Positions 1-5,510 of a DNA stretch of 5,556 nt are shown here, one piece after another. The stretch comes from Anaerolineae bacterium (lineage in GTDB: Bacteria > Chloroflexota > Anaerolineae > UBA4142), in contig JAOACU010000203.1 of the NCBI GenBank assembly GCA_026417715.1, forward strand, positions 1-5,556, written 5' to 3'. The position numbers and the translations under genes were made by a program. The notes under the pieces are model-generated. The model worked only from the letters and a program-made list of their open reading frames with translations, searched no databases and was not told the origin of the DNA. Numbering within the stretch: position 1 is the first letter of the stretch; the number at the start of each line of letters is the position of its first letter.

Positions 1-1044
1 GGCCAGCACCCGTTTGATGTCGAACTGCGCCACAGCGATTGTCGCCGTGAACAACGCCGTGAAACATCCAATCCACATTACGACATTCAGCGCCAACCCG
101 GTTGCGTCCGCCGCAAACAGCGCGAACATCCGACCAACCATGAACACACCGGCTGCGACCATCGTCGCCGCGTGAATCAACGCGCTGACCGGCGTGGGAC
201 CTTCCATCGCATCGGGAAGCCAGATGTGCAACGGGAATTGTGCAGACTTGCCAATCGTTCCGCCGAGAATCAACAGCGCAATCACGGTGACCCAAGGCAC
301 GCCGGGTAACGCTTGCGCTTCGGCAAGATGATGCAACGTCTTCTCGTTGAAGATTTCGGGAAAATTCAAGTCTTTGGCTTGGATGTAGAGGAAAATCATT
401 CCCGCGAAGAACAGCGTATCGCCAACGCGCGTGGTGAGGAACGCTTTGATTGCGGCAAGTTTCGCGCGCACGGTTTGCGCATCGTCAATGTGATGTTCGT
501 GTGGCGCGCGCACCGACCAAAAGCCGATGAGGAGATACGAGCACAAGCCCATAATCTCCCAAAAGATGAACAACTCGAACAAGTTCGATGAAATCACCAG
601 TCCGAGCATTCCGCACGCGAAGAGTGAGATGTAGGCGAAAAAGCGCGCGTAACGCGGATCATCGGTGACGTGATGATGCCCGTGCTCGTCGGTGTGCGCG
701 TGTTGCATATACCCGATGCTGTAGATGAAGATCATCAAGCACACCGTCGTCACCATAAACAAGGTGACAGCGGCGAGTGGGTCAATCATCCAGCCGACGA
801 AAAAGTACGTCTGTCCGGTCGGCAGTGTCCACACGAACGGCAACGTTTCAAAGAATGGCTTTTTGGCTAGTTCCGCGCCGTGTTGAATTGCCTCAAACAA
901 TACGCCGTATGCTAACACGCCCGACAGGAAAATCCCAGCCACCGCAGTCAGCGCGCTGATGCGATTGTTGCGATTTAGAAAAAATACAATCAGTACAAAG
1001 GCAAGGAGTGGGAAGATGGGAATGAGAAACGCGAGATTGAACAT
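1..1044 (-). CDS. nuoL: NADH-quinone oxidoreductase subunit L, N-terminal 348 residues (partial)
   Basis: Antiporter-like membrane subunit of complex I, thought to carry protons at the far end of the membrane arm. I translated it by hand; it is open for 348 codons and leaves the window at base 1, so the C-terminal part (the family is usually over 600 residues) is missing. Seen: hydrophobic segments near residues 3-23, 30-50, 88-110, 132-152, 155-176 and 203-221; FWEIMGLCSYLLIGFW (E163, matching the E. coli NuoL channel Glu144); GKSAQFPLHIWLPDAMEGP from residue 265 (K266, matching Lys229); SALIHAATMVAAG with H291; DIKRVLA at the edge. The start at 1044 is preceded by GAGG (1050-1053) with a 5-nt spacer and gives the usual short hydrophobic N-terminus. 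Odd: two His-rich loop insertions, near residues 115-125 and 182-185. The gene lies 125 bp downstream of nuoK across a repeat array. The family call is very secure; NuoL rather than MrpA or NuoM follows from the position after nuoK and the motif set. Confidence 0.96.
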   Translation of the reverse strand, partial: MFNLAFLIPIFPLLAFVLIVFFLNRNNRISALTAVAGIFLSGVLAYGVLFEAIQHGAELAKKPFFETLPFVWTLPTGQTYFFVGWMIDPLAAVTLFMVTTVCLMIFIYSIGYMQHAHTDEHGHHHVTDDPRYARFFAYISLFACGMLGLVISSNLFELFIFWEIMGLCSYLLIGFWSVRAPHEHHIDDAQTVRAKLAAIKAFLTTRVGDTLFFAGMIFLYIQAKDLNFPEIFNEKTLHHLAEAQALPGVPWVTVIALLILGGTIGKSAQFPLHIWLPDAMEGPTPVSALIHAATMVAAGVFMVGRMFALFAADATGLALNVVMWIGCFTALFTATIAVAQFDIKRVLA

Positions 1045-1049
1045 AAAGT

Positions 1050-1053
1050 CCTC
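1050..1053 (-). promoter_or_regulatory. Ribosome binding site of nuoL, touching the repeat array
   Basis: GAGG, 5 nt before the ATG at 1044. Its first base is also the last base of the CATTG-type repeat unit, so array and ribosome site abut. Confidence 0.65.
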
Positions 1054-1164
1054 AATGAGCCAATGTATCAATGAGCCAATTGCCCAATGAGCCAATGAGC
1101 CAAACAATACAGGTATTGAAAGTGACGTTTTGGCTCATTGGTAAATTGGTTCATTGGCTCATTG
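1053..1164 (-). repeat. 8-bp tandem array with inverted block (nuoK-nuoL gap)
   Basis: Read on the plus strand, six units of CAATGAGC or close variants run in strict 8-bp register from 1053 to 1100. Four units of the reverse complement GCTCATTG (two exact, two variant) follow from 1133 to 1164, also in 8-bp register. A perfect 13-bp inverted pair (1092-1104 with 1129-1141) encloses a 24-nt loop that itself contains a CAATAC/GTATTG hairpin (1105-1110 with 1113-1118). There is no T-run after the stem on the transcribed strand, so it is not a standard terminator. The array fills nearly the whole gap between the nuoK stop and the nuoL ribosome site. Confidence 0.9.
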
Positions 1165-1169
1165 CTATT

Positions 1170-1490
1170 CTACCACTTCATAAGGTCCACTTCTTCCACA
1201 TTCACCGTATCGCGCGAGCGATAGATGGCGATGATGAGCGCGAGACCGATGGCGGCTTCGGCGGCGGCGAGCGTGATGACAAAGAGTGCAAAGACAAGTC
1301 CCGCCAAGTCCATTGTTGGCGAAGCCGGTTTGATGTAACGCCAAAACGCGATGAGGTTGATATTCACCGCGTTCAGCATCAATTCGATGCCCATCAAAAT
1401 CGCAATCGCATTACGCCGCGCCAACGCGCCATACAAACCGATGCAAAAGAGCGCGGCGGCGAGTGTCAGGTAGAAGGGAAGAGGAATCAT
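1170..1490 (-). CDS. nuoK: NADH-quinone oxidoreductase subunit K
   Basis: Small membrane subunit of complex I (MrpC/ND4L type), part of the proton path between the quinone end and the antiporter-like subunits. It has 106 residues (family about 100) and three hydrophobic helices near residues 3-22, 28-50 and 62-90. E36 in GIELMLNAVNINLIAF and E78 in AAAEAAIGLAL match the two essential helix glutamates of the family (E. coli Glu36 and Glu72). The start at 1490 is chosen because GGAG (1497-1500) lies 6 nt upstream and the protein then begins with the typical MIPL segment. The same frame stays open far upstream through the repeat array into nuoJ, so an automatic caller could extend it wrongly. 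It lies between nuoJ (83-bp gap) and nuoL (125-bp gap), with arrays filling both gaps. Assignment is secure. Confidence 0.96.
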   Translation of the reverse strand: MIPLPFYLTLAAALFCIGLYGALARRNAIAILMGIELMLNAVNINLIAFWRYIKPASPTMDLAGLVFALFVITLAAAEAAIGLALIIAIYRSRDTVNVEEVDLMKW

Positions 1491-1496
1491 TGCTGT

Positions 1497-1500
1497 CTCC
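1497..1500 (-). promoter_or_regulatory. Ribosome binding site of nuoK
   Basis: GGAG, 6 nt before the ATG at 1490. It lies immediately next to the end of the nuoJ-nuoK repeat array and fixes the nuoK start against the much longer open frame upstream. Confidence 0.75.
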
Positions 1501-1501
1501 A

Positions 1502-1572
1502 AGTATTCAGGGCGAAAGTGTTCAGTGTTCGAGTATTCAGTGTTCAAGTATTCAGTCTGAACACTGAATACT
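1502..1572 (-). repeat. 7-bp tandem array with inverted block (nuoJ-nuoK gap)
   Basis: On the plus strand, six copies of AGTATTC or AGTGTTC start at 1502, 1517, 1524, 1532, 1539 and 1547, then the inverted units GAACACT (1559-1565) and GAATACT (1566-1572). A perfect 15-bp inverted pair (1532-1546 with 1558-1572) encloses an 11-nt loop. One end is one base from the nuoJ stop and the other is one base from the nuoK ribosome site, so the array takes up essentially all the free space. Confidence 0.9.
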
Positions 1573-1573
1573 G

Positions 1574-2074
1574 TCATTCGCGCGCAATCACAATCGCGCC
1601 TATCAGTGCCGCAAGAAGCAATAGCGACACCGCCTCGAAGGGTAACAAGTACGTCGTCATCAACTCGGTGCCGAGTTTGGGAATCAGGTCGCCCGCCACT
1701 TGAGTTTCCACCGCGCGCCAAGTGGTGTTGAAAACAACGTAGAGGAGCGCAGCGAAGAGCACCAGCGCAATGAACGCGGCGGCAATCCATTGCGAATTCT
1801 GTGCGGGCAAATCGCGCTTCATCAAACCGCGCGTCAACATCACCGCGAACAAAATCAAAATCGAAATTGCACCAACGTAGATCAGAATTTGCACCACTGC
1901 CACAAACTCGGCTTCCAAGACAAAATAGATGCCTGCGATGCCAATCAACGCAATGATGAGTCCGAGCGCGGCGCGAATCAAGTTGCGCGCGGCAACTGCC
2001 ATCAGTGCACCGCCAAGTGTGATTGCCGCCATTACGAAAAAGGCAACGTAGGTTAAGATGAGAGGAGTGGACAT
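1574..2074 (-). CDS. nuoJ: NADH-quinone oxidoreductase subunit J
   Basis: Membrane subunit of complex I (ND6 type) at the junction between the quinone-binding end and the proton-pumping arm. It has 166 residues, with five hydrophobic stretches near residues 5-28, 33-51, 57-80, 95-116 and 140-163. The segment EAEFVAVVQILIYVGAISIL (residues 54-73) is the conserved third helix with the YVGAI motif typical of NuoJ. The start at 2074 has AAGGAG at 2079-2084 with a 4-nt spacer. An in-frame ATG at 2101 would overlap the end of nuoH and adds only polar residues unlike the family, so I reject it. nuoI, often located between nuoH and nuoJ, is absent; the gap to nuoH is 16 bp, indicating tight cotranscription. 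Its stop lies one base from the array in the nuoJ-nuoK gap. Confidence 0.95.
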   Translation of the reverse strand: MSTPLILTYVAFFVMAAITLGGALMAVAARNLIRAALGLIIALIGIAGIYFVLEAEFVAVVQILIYVGAISILILFAVMLTRGLMKRDLPAQNSQWIAAAFIALVLFAALLYVVFNTTWRAVETQVAGDLIPKLGTELMTTYLLPFEAVSLLLLAALIGAIVIARE

Positions 2075-2078
2075 TGAA

Positions 2079-2084
2079 CTCCTT
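2079..2084 (-). promoter_or_regulatory. Ribosome binding site of nuoJ
   Basis: AAGGAG, 4 nt before the ATG at 2074, within the 16-bp nuoH-nuoJ gap. It decides between this start and the upstream in-frame ATG at 2101. Confidence 0.75.
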
Positions 2085-2090
2085 CGGTGT

Positions 2091-3182
2091 TCAGAATCCA
2101 ATCATTTTCAGCACTGGCAACGCTAGTCCTGCCAGCACAATGTTGACGAGTGCGACGGGCACAAGCACTTTCCACGCAAAATTCATCAGTTGATCTACGC
2201 GGAAACGGGGCCAGGTCATCCGAATCCACATTCCGAGCAAGACCAGCGCGTACGTCTTGACGATGATCCACACATAGCCCGGCAAAAGTGGACCGTTCCA
2301 GCCGCCGAGAAACAGCGTCGCGCCGATGAGACAAACGATGAAAAAGTTGAAATACTCGGCGAGGTAGAACAGTGCCCATTTCATTCCGCTGTACTCGGTC
2401 ATATAACCCGCAACGATTTCCGATTCGCCTTCGGGAATGTCGAACGGCGTGCGTCCAACTTCCGCCAGCGCGCTCAGGTAGTACACGATGAACGCAATCG
2501 TGCCAATCGGAAACGCAAAGACATACCACTGCAGTCCAAACCAACCGCTTTGCGCTTCGTTGATTTTGACGAGCGACATCGAACCGGTCATCAACACAAT
2601 CGGAACGATGGTGAGGACTTGGGGAATTTCGTAACTCACCATTTGCGCGACCGCGCGCATCCCACCAAGAAGCGAGAACTTGTTGTTCGAACCGTATCCG
2701 CCGAGAAATACACCAATCGTCCCGATAGACGCGACCGCAACAATCCATAGCACGCCGATATTCACATCCACAGGGTACATCCCGCGTCCCCAAGGAATCA
2801 CAGCGAAGGCAAGCACTGGTGGCATCATCGCGATCATCGGCGCAATCGTGTGGATGAACCGATCCGCGTTTTCTGGCACGATGTCTTCTTTGATGAGCAT
2901 CTTGATCGTATCGGCAACGGGCTGGAGCAAGCCCCAAGGTCCCACACGATTCGGTCCCAAGCGATCCTGAATGCGCGCGGCACTCTTGCGTTCGAGCCAA
3001 ATCAGGATCAGCACCATCAACACCATCCAAAGGATGATGGCGACGATGACCACGAGTACCATAATGGTCGAGACGATGACACTCTCCAAGTCTTTGGGCA
3101 GATTCAAGCCCTCGAGCAAAGAGTGGAGCCAAAAGACGAGCCACGCGTAAATGTTGGTGAAGATGTTGTCGAGGAATTCCAT
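2091..3182 (-). CDS. nuoH: NADH-quinone oxidoreductase subunit H
   Basis: Membrane subunit of complex I (ND1 type) that forms most of the quinone-entry chamber beside NuoB/NuoD. It has 363 residues (E. coli 325); the extra length is partly an N-terminal segment before the first conserved helix. Seen: WLERKSAARIQDRLGPNRVG (residues 62-81), SLLGGMRAVAQMVSYEIPQ (170-188), and the quinone-site loop LAEVGRTPFDIPEGESEIVA (239-258) followed by GYMTEYSGMKWALFYLAEY. About eight hydrophobic helices are visible. I chose the ATG at 3182 (MEFLDNIF). A longer form from 3230 would add 16 residues translated from the repeat array and is probably an artefact. The ribosome site is weak (GGAA at 3189-3192). The gene follows nuoA directly, where nuoBCD would normally intervene. 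Confidence 0.95.
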   Translation of the reverse strand: MEFLDNIFTNIYAWLVFWLHSLLEGLNLPKDLESVIVSTIMVLVVIVAIILWMVLMVLILIWLERKSAARIQDRLGPNRVGPWGLLQPVADTIKMLIKEDIVPENADRFIHTIAPMIAMMPPVLAFAVIPWGRGMYPVDVNIGVLWIVAVASIGTIGVFLGGYGSNNKFSLLGGMRAVAQMVSYEIPQVLTIVPIVLMTGSMSLVKINEAQSGWFGLQWYVFAFPIGTIAFIVYYLSALAEVGRTPFDIPEGESEIVAGYMTEYSGMKWALFYLAEYFNFFIVCLIGATLFLGGWNGPLLPGYVWIIVKTYALVLLGMWIRMTWPRFRVDQLMNFAWKVLVPVALVNIVLAGLALPVLKMIGF

Positions 3183-3194
3183 AATGAGTTCCGA

Positions 3195-3268
3195 GTTTAA
3201 GGTTTCAGGTTTCAGGTTACAGGTTGCCAATCTAACTTGAAACCTGTAACCTGTAACTTGGAACCTGA
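3195..3268 (-). repeat. 7-bp tandem array with inverted block (nuoA-nuoH gap)
   Basis: On the plus strand, GGTTTCA, GGTTTCA, GGTTACA and GGTTGCC run in 7-bp register from 3201 to 3228. TGAAACC, TGTAACC, TGTAACT and TGGAACC then run in register from 3238 to 3265, in the opposite orientation. A perfect 13-bp inverted pair (3213-3225 with 3241-3253) has a 15-nt loop. The array spans most of the 87-bp gap and ends one base from the nuoA stop. Confidence 0.9.
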
Positions 3269-3269
3269 T

Positions 3270-3644
3270 TTACGTCCATTCGAGTAGTCCCTTGCGCCAC
3301 GCGTACGCGAGTGCCAGCGCAAGGATGCCTAAAAAGATGACCATCTCAATAAGCGCAAACAAGCCTAGCGCGTTGTATGCAACTGCCCAGGGGTAGAGGT
3401 ACACAACTTCGATGTCAAAGATGACGAAAATCAGCGCGTAGATAAAGTATTGAACGCGAAATTGCACCCAGACTTGTTGTGCTTGTTCGGGGAAATCTTC
3501 AAATTCAAGCCCGCATTCGTAGGTAGCGCGCTTGGAGGGGTTGGGTTTCTTGGGTCGGATGACCCACGCCATCAACAGAGGAATAATCGGGAAGATGAGT
3601 GCAACAAGTGCAAAGAGAGCAACTATGCCATATTGATCGAGCAT
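3270..3644 (-). CDS. nuoA: NADH-quinone oxidoreductase subunit A
   Basis: Membrane subunit of complex I (ND3 type), next to NuoH at the quinone site. It has 124 residues and three hydrophobic helices near residues 7-29, 66-86 and 93-114. The loop after helix 1 has TYECGLEFED (41-50) with the conserved Cys44, equivalent to the ND3 loop cysteine; the usual Pro after the Glu is Phe here. Helix 2 carries FDIEVVYLYPWA (76-87) with the conserved acidic pair D77 and E79. AAAGGAG at 3654-3660 with a 9-nt spacer supports the ATG at 3644. It is the first gene after a strong promoter and probably heads the nuoAHJKL transcript. Assignment is secure from motifs and neighbours. Confidence 0.96.
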   Translation of the reverse strand: MLDQYGIVALFALVALIFPIIPLLMAWVIRPKKPNPSKRATYECGLEFEDFPEQAQQVWVQFRVQYFIYALIFVIFDIEVVYLYPWAVAYNALGLFALIEMVIFLGILALALAYAWRKGLLEWT

Positions 3645-3653
3645 GAATGGCTA

Positions 3654-3660
3654 CTCCTTT
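3654..3660 (-). promoter_or_regulatory. Ribosome binding site of nuoA
   Basis: AAAGGAG on the minus strand, 9 nt before the ATG at 3644. It is the strongest such site in the window and fixes the nuoA start. Confidence 0.85.
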
Positions 3661-3689
3661 GTAGAGAATAATGCGCATCAAACACAATT

Positions 3690-3718
3690 ATTATACCACA
3701 CGGATTCAGATTTGTGAA
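3690..3718 (-). promoter_or_regulatory. Sigma70-type promoter for nuoA and downstream nuo genes
   Basis: On the minus strand there is TTCACA (3713-3718, five of six matches to TTGACA), a 17-bp spacer, and a perfect TATAAT (3690-3695) preceded by TGG, which fits an extended -10 element. The expected transcription start is near 3683, giving a leader of about 39 nt that includes the nuoA ribosome site. It lies in the only ordinary-sized intergenic gap without a repeat array, which separates the nuo unit from metXW. Confidence 0.8.
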
Positions 3719-3740
3719 ATTTTCAAAAGACCATGTTGCC

Positions 3741-4352
3741 TTATCGCACTTCAAAAATCGCCACTGCCACGCGCACATTTTCCCCCAAGCGCGCGGCGCG
3801 TAATCGGCGATTCTTTTCCCCCAGATAAATCGAACGCGTGATGGTGATGTGTTCACGCGCACAAAATTCGATAAAGTCACGCACGGTGAGTGGACGCGCA
3901 CGCGGTGCGGTGTCCCATGCTTGCGGTAACGCCGGCGCCTGCGGCATTCGTCCGTGCAAAAGGAGTTCTAGGCGACAACGCCAGTGTCCCCAGTTGGCAA
4001 AACTTACAATCGCGCGATGCCCCACGCGCAGCATCTCGCAAATGATGAACGCGGGATTGTCGAGATACGGCAAGGTCTGGCTGAGAATCACCGTGTCGAA
4101 CGATTGGTCGGGATAATCGCGCAGTCCTTCGTCGAGATTGCCTTGTCGCACACTCAACCCCTTGCGTACGCATTCGAGCACATTCGGCTCGGCAAGTTCC
4201 ACGCCGCGTCCGATGATGTGGCGCGTGTCAATCAAGTATCGCAAGAGTGTGCCGTCGCCACAACCCAAATCGAGTACTTTTTCGCCGGGTTCGATCAATT
4301 CGGCGATGGCGCGCAAATCGGCGCGCAAAGATTCACGTCGGTCGTCGGTCAT
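3741..4352 (-). CDS. metW: Methionine biosynthesis protein MetW
   Basis: Class I SAM-methyltransferase-fold protein that accompanies MetX in many bacteria and is linked to homoserine acylation and methionine synthesis; its precise reaction is not settled. It has 203 residues. Seen: VLDLGCGDG (26-34, motif I, SAM binding), GVEL (50-53, acidic end of strand 2), SFDTVILSQTLPYLDNP (84-100), and the MetW-typical FANWGHWRCR (118-127) and TVRDFIEFC (156-164). The ATG overlaps the metX stop as ATGA and no Shine-Dalgarno sequence is visible before it, so translation probably depends on ribosomes finishing metX. Residues 2-5 (TDDR) are encoded by one copy of a repeat whose other copy encodes the last four residues of MetX. 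No convincing terminator follows the TAA at 3741-3743, so some read-through into nuoA is possible. Confidence 0.93.
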   Translation of the reverse strand: MTDDRRESLRADLRAIAELIEPGEKVLDLGCGDGTLLRYLIDTRHIIGRGVELAEPNVLECVRKGLSVRQGNLDEGLRDYPDQSFDTVILSQTLPYLDNPAFIICEMLRVGHRAIVSFANWGHWRCRLELLLHGRMPQAPALPQAWDTAPRARPLTVRDFIEFCAREHITITRSIYLGEKNRRLRAARLGENVRVAVAIFEVR

Positions 4353-4366
4353 CGGTCGTCGGTCAA
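4339..4366 (-). repeat. 7-bp tandem array inside the metX-metW overlap
   Basis: On the plus strand there are four heptads in register: CGGTCGT, CGGTCAT, CGGTCGT and CGGTCAA, equivalent to two 14-bp units. The metX stop and metW start (ATGA on the minus strand, 4349-4352) fall inside it. It is coding throughout: the end of MetX and residues 1-5 of MetW. Confidence 0.88.
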
Positions 4367-5509
4367 TGAAATTTCGTGATGCGTCACCACGCGTTCGAGG
4401 AAATCGGCGATGAGGCGCGTCATCGTTTCGACTTCAAGGAGAAACGCATCGTGTCCCCAAGTGGATTGCAAATTGCAGTACGTCACGTCCGCGCCAATCG
4501 CCGTGAGCGCGCTCACCAACTCTTTCGAGTGGTACGAGGGGTAAAGCCAATCGGAGGTGAACGAGACGACGAGGTACATTATCGCCGCGCATTTTTCAAA
4601 CGCCTTGACGAGCGAACCGTACCCGTTTGCTAAATCGAAATAGTCCATCGCTTTGGTGATGTAGAGGTACGAATTCGCGTCAAAGCGTTCGGTGAAACGA
4701 TTGCCCTTGTAGTGCAAGTAACTTTCGACGGCGAACTCGGTGCAAAAATCGTAACCGTAATTTTCGCGTCCTTGCAACCGTCGCCCGAATTTTTGGTGCA
4801 TTGATTCTTCGCTGAGGTACGTGATGTGCCCGATCATTCGCGCGAGCGCGAGTCCTGCATTGGGACGCGCACCATCGTCGTAATAGTTGCCGCCGCGCCA
4901 ATTCGGATCGGCGTAAATCGCTTGGCGTCCCACTTCGCTGAACGCGATGAGCATCGGCGAGTGGCGCGCAGTGGTGGCGAGTGGCAGTGCCGCGCGCACG
5001 CGTTCGGGATAACTCACCGTCCATTGCAACACTTGCATTCCACCCATACTGCCGCCTGCCACCGCGAGCAATTTTTCGATGCCCAGATGATCAATCAGGT
5101 GACGTTGCGCGCGCACCATATCGGCAATCGTGATGACGGGAAAGCCGAGCGCGTACGGTTTACCTGTGCGCGGATTGATCGAACTGGGACCAGTTGAACC
5201 TTGACACCCGCCAATGACATTCGAGCACACGACAAAGAATTTGTTCGTATCGAATGCTTTGCTCGGACCGATGCAATCGTCCCACCAGCCGATTTTGCCA
5301 TCGGGAGTGAGTCCCGCCGCGTGTGCATCGCCAGAGAGCGCATGGCAAATGAGAATCGCATTGCTCCGATCCGCGTTGAGGCGTCCGTACGTTTCGTACG
5401 CCAGCGTAATCGGTCCCAGCGTTTCACCGCTATCGAGCGGCATCGGTTCGTCTTGTGCAAATGTGAAATATTGGCGTTCGATGATCCCGAGAGGATGTTG
5501 GATGTTCAT
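4349..5509 (-). CDS. metX: Homoserine O-acyltransferase (MetX family)
   Basis: Cytoplasmic alpha/beta-hydrolase-fold enzyme that transfers an acyl group from acyl-CoA to the hydroxyl of L-homoserine, the entry step of methionine synthesis. It has 386 residues, normal for the family. Seen: ICHALSGDAHA (54-64), GGCQGSTGPSSINP (100-113, oxyanion region), nucleophile elbow GGSMGGMQ with Ser154, EVGRQAIYADPNWRGGNYY (192-210), SEESMHQKFGRRLQG (233-247), FTSDWLYP with Asp320 and WGHDAFLL with His353, giving a complete Ser-Asp-His triad. MetX proteins may use acetyl- or succinyl-CoA; I cannot decide from sequence alone, and acetyl is the default. The ATG at 5509 gives the usual N-terminus but has no visible Shine-Dalgarno: a tandem array reaches to within one base of it. 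The adjacent metW confirms the pathway; upstream met genes may lie outside the window. Confidence 0.95.
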   Translation of the reverse strand: MNIQHPLGIIERQYFTFAQDEPMPLDSGETLGPITLAYETYGRLNADRSNAILICHALSGDAHAAGLTPDGKIGWWDDCIGPSKAFDTNKFFVVCSNVIGGCQGSTGPSSINPRTGKPYALGFPVITIADMVRAQRHLIDHLGIEKLLAVAGGSMGGMQVLQWTVSYPERVRAALPLATTARHSPMLIAFSEVGRQAIYADPNWRGGNYYDDGARPNAGLALARMIGHITYLSEESMHQKFGRRLQGRENYGYDFCTEFAVESYLHYKGNRFTERFDANSYLYITKAMDYFDLANGYGSLVKAFEKCAAIMYLVVSFTSDWLYPSYHSKELVSALTAIGADVTYCNLQSTWGHDAFLLEVETMTRLIADFLERVVTHHEISLTDDR

Positions 5510-5510
5510 A

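Noticed and set aside
1..1040. Several short plus-strand open frames over nuoL
   Set aside because: All are antisense to well-conserved NuoL codons and have no ribosome sites or recognisable motifs.
1045..1169. CRISPR-like array in the nuoK-nuoL gap
   Set aside because: The repeats are 8 bp with no unique spacers, and half are in the opposite orientation, unlike any CRISPR array.
1071..1703. Long plus-strand open frame (210 codons)
   Set aside because: It runs antisense through nuoK and nuoJ and through both arrays. Its product is polar and low in recognisable motifs, while the minus strand encodes clear family members.
2053..3144. Second minus-strand open frame of 363 codons overlapping nuoH
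   Set aside because: It is a shifted-frame shadow of nuoH, with an Arg/Cys/His-rich product typical of out-of-frame translation; the nuoH frame holds all conserved motifs.
3195..3268. Insertion-sequence or MITE remnant
   Set aside because: There are no target-site duplications and no shared terminal sequence with the other gaps, and the internal structure is tandem heptads rather than a single inverted element.
3711..3731. Possible metW terminator around GAAATTTTC
   Set aside because: The stem is only A/T-rich and 4-5 bp long, with no GC stem followed by a T-run; it also overlaps the nuoA -35 element.
5386..5400. CGTACG-TTT-CGTACG palindrome
   Set aside because: It falls within metX codons for AYETYG, conserved in the MetX family; the symmetry follows from the codons and is not in a regulatory position.
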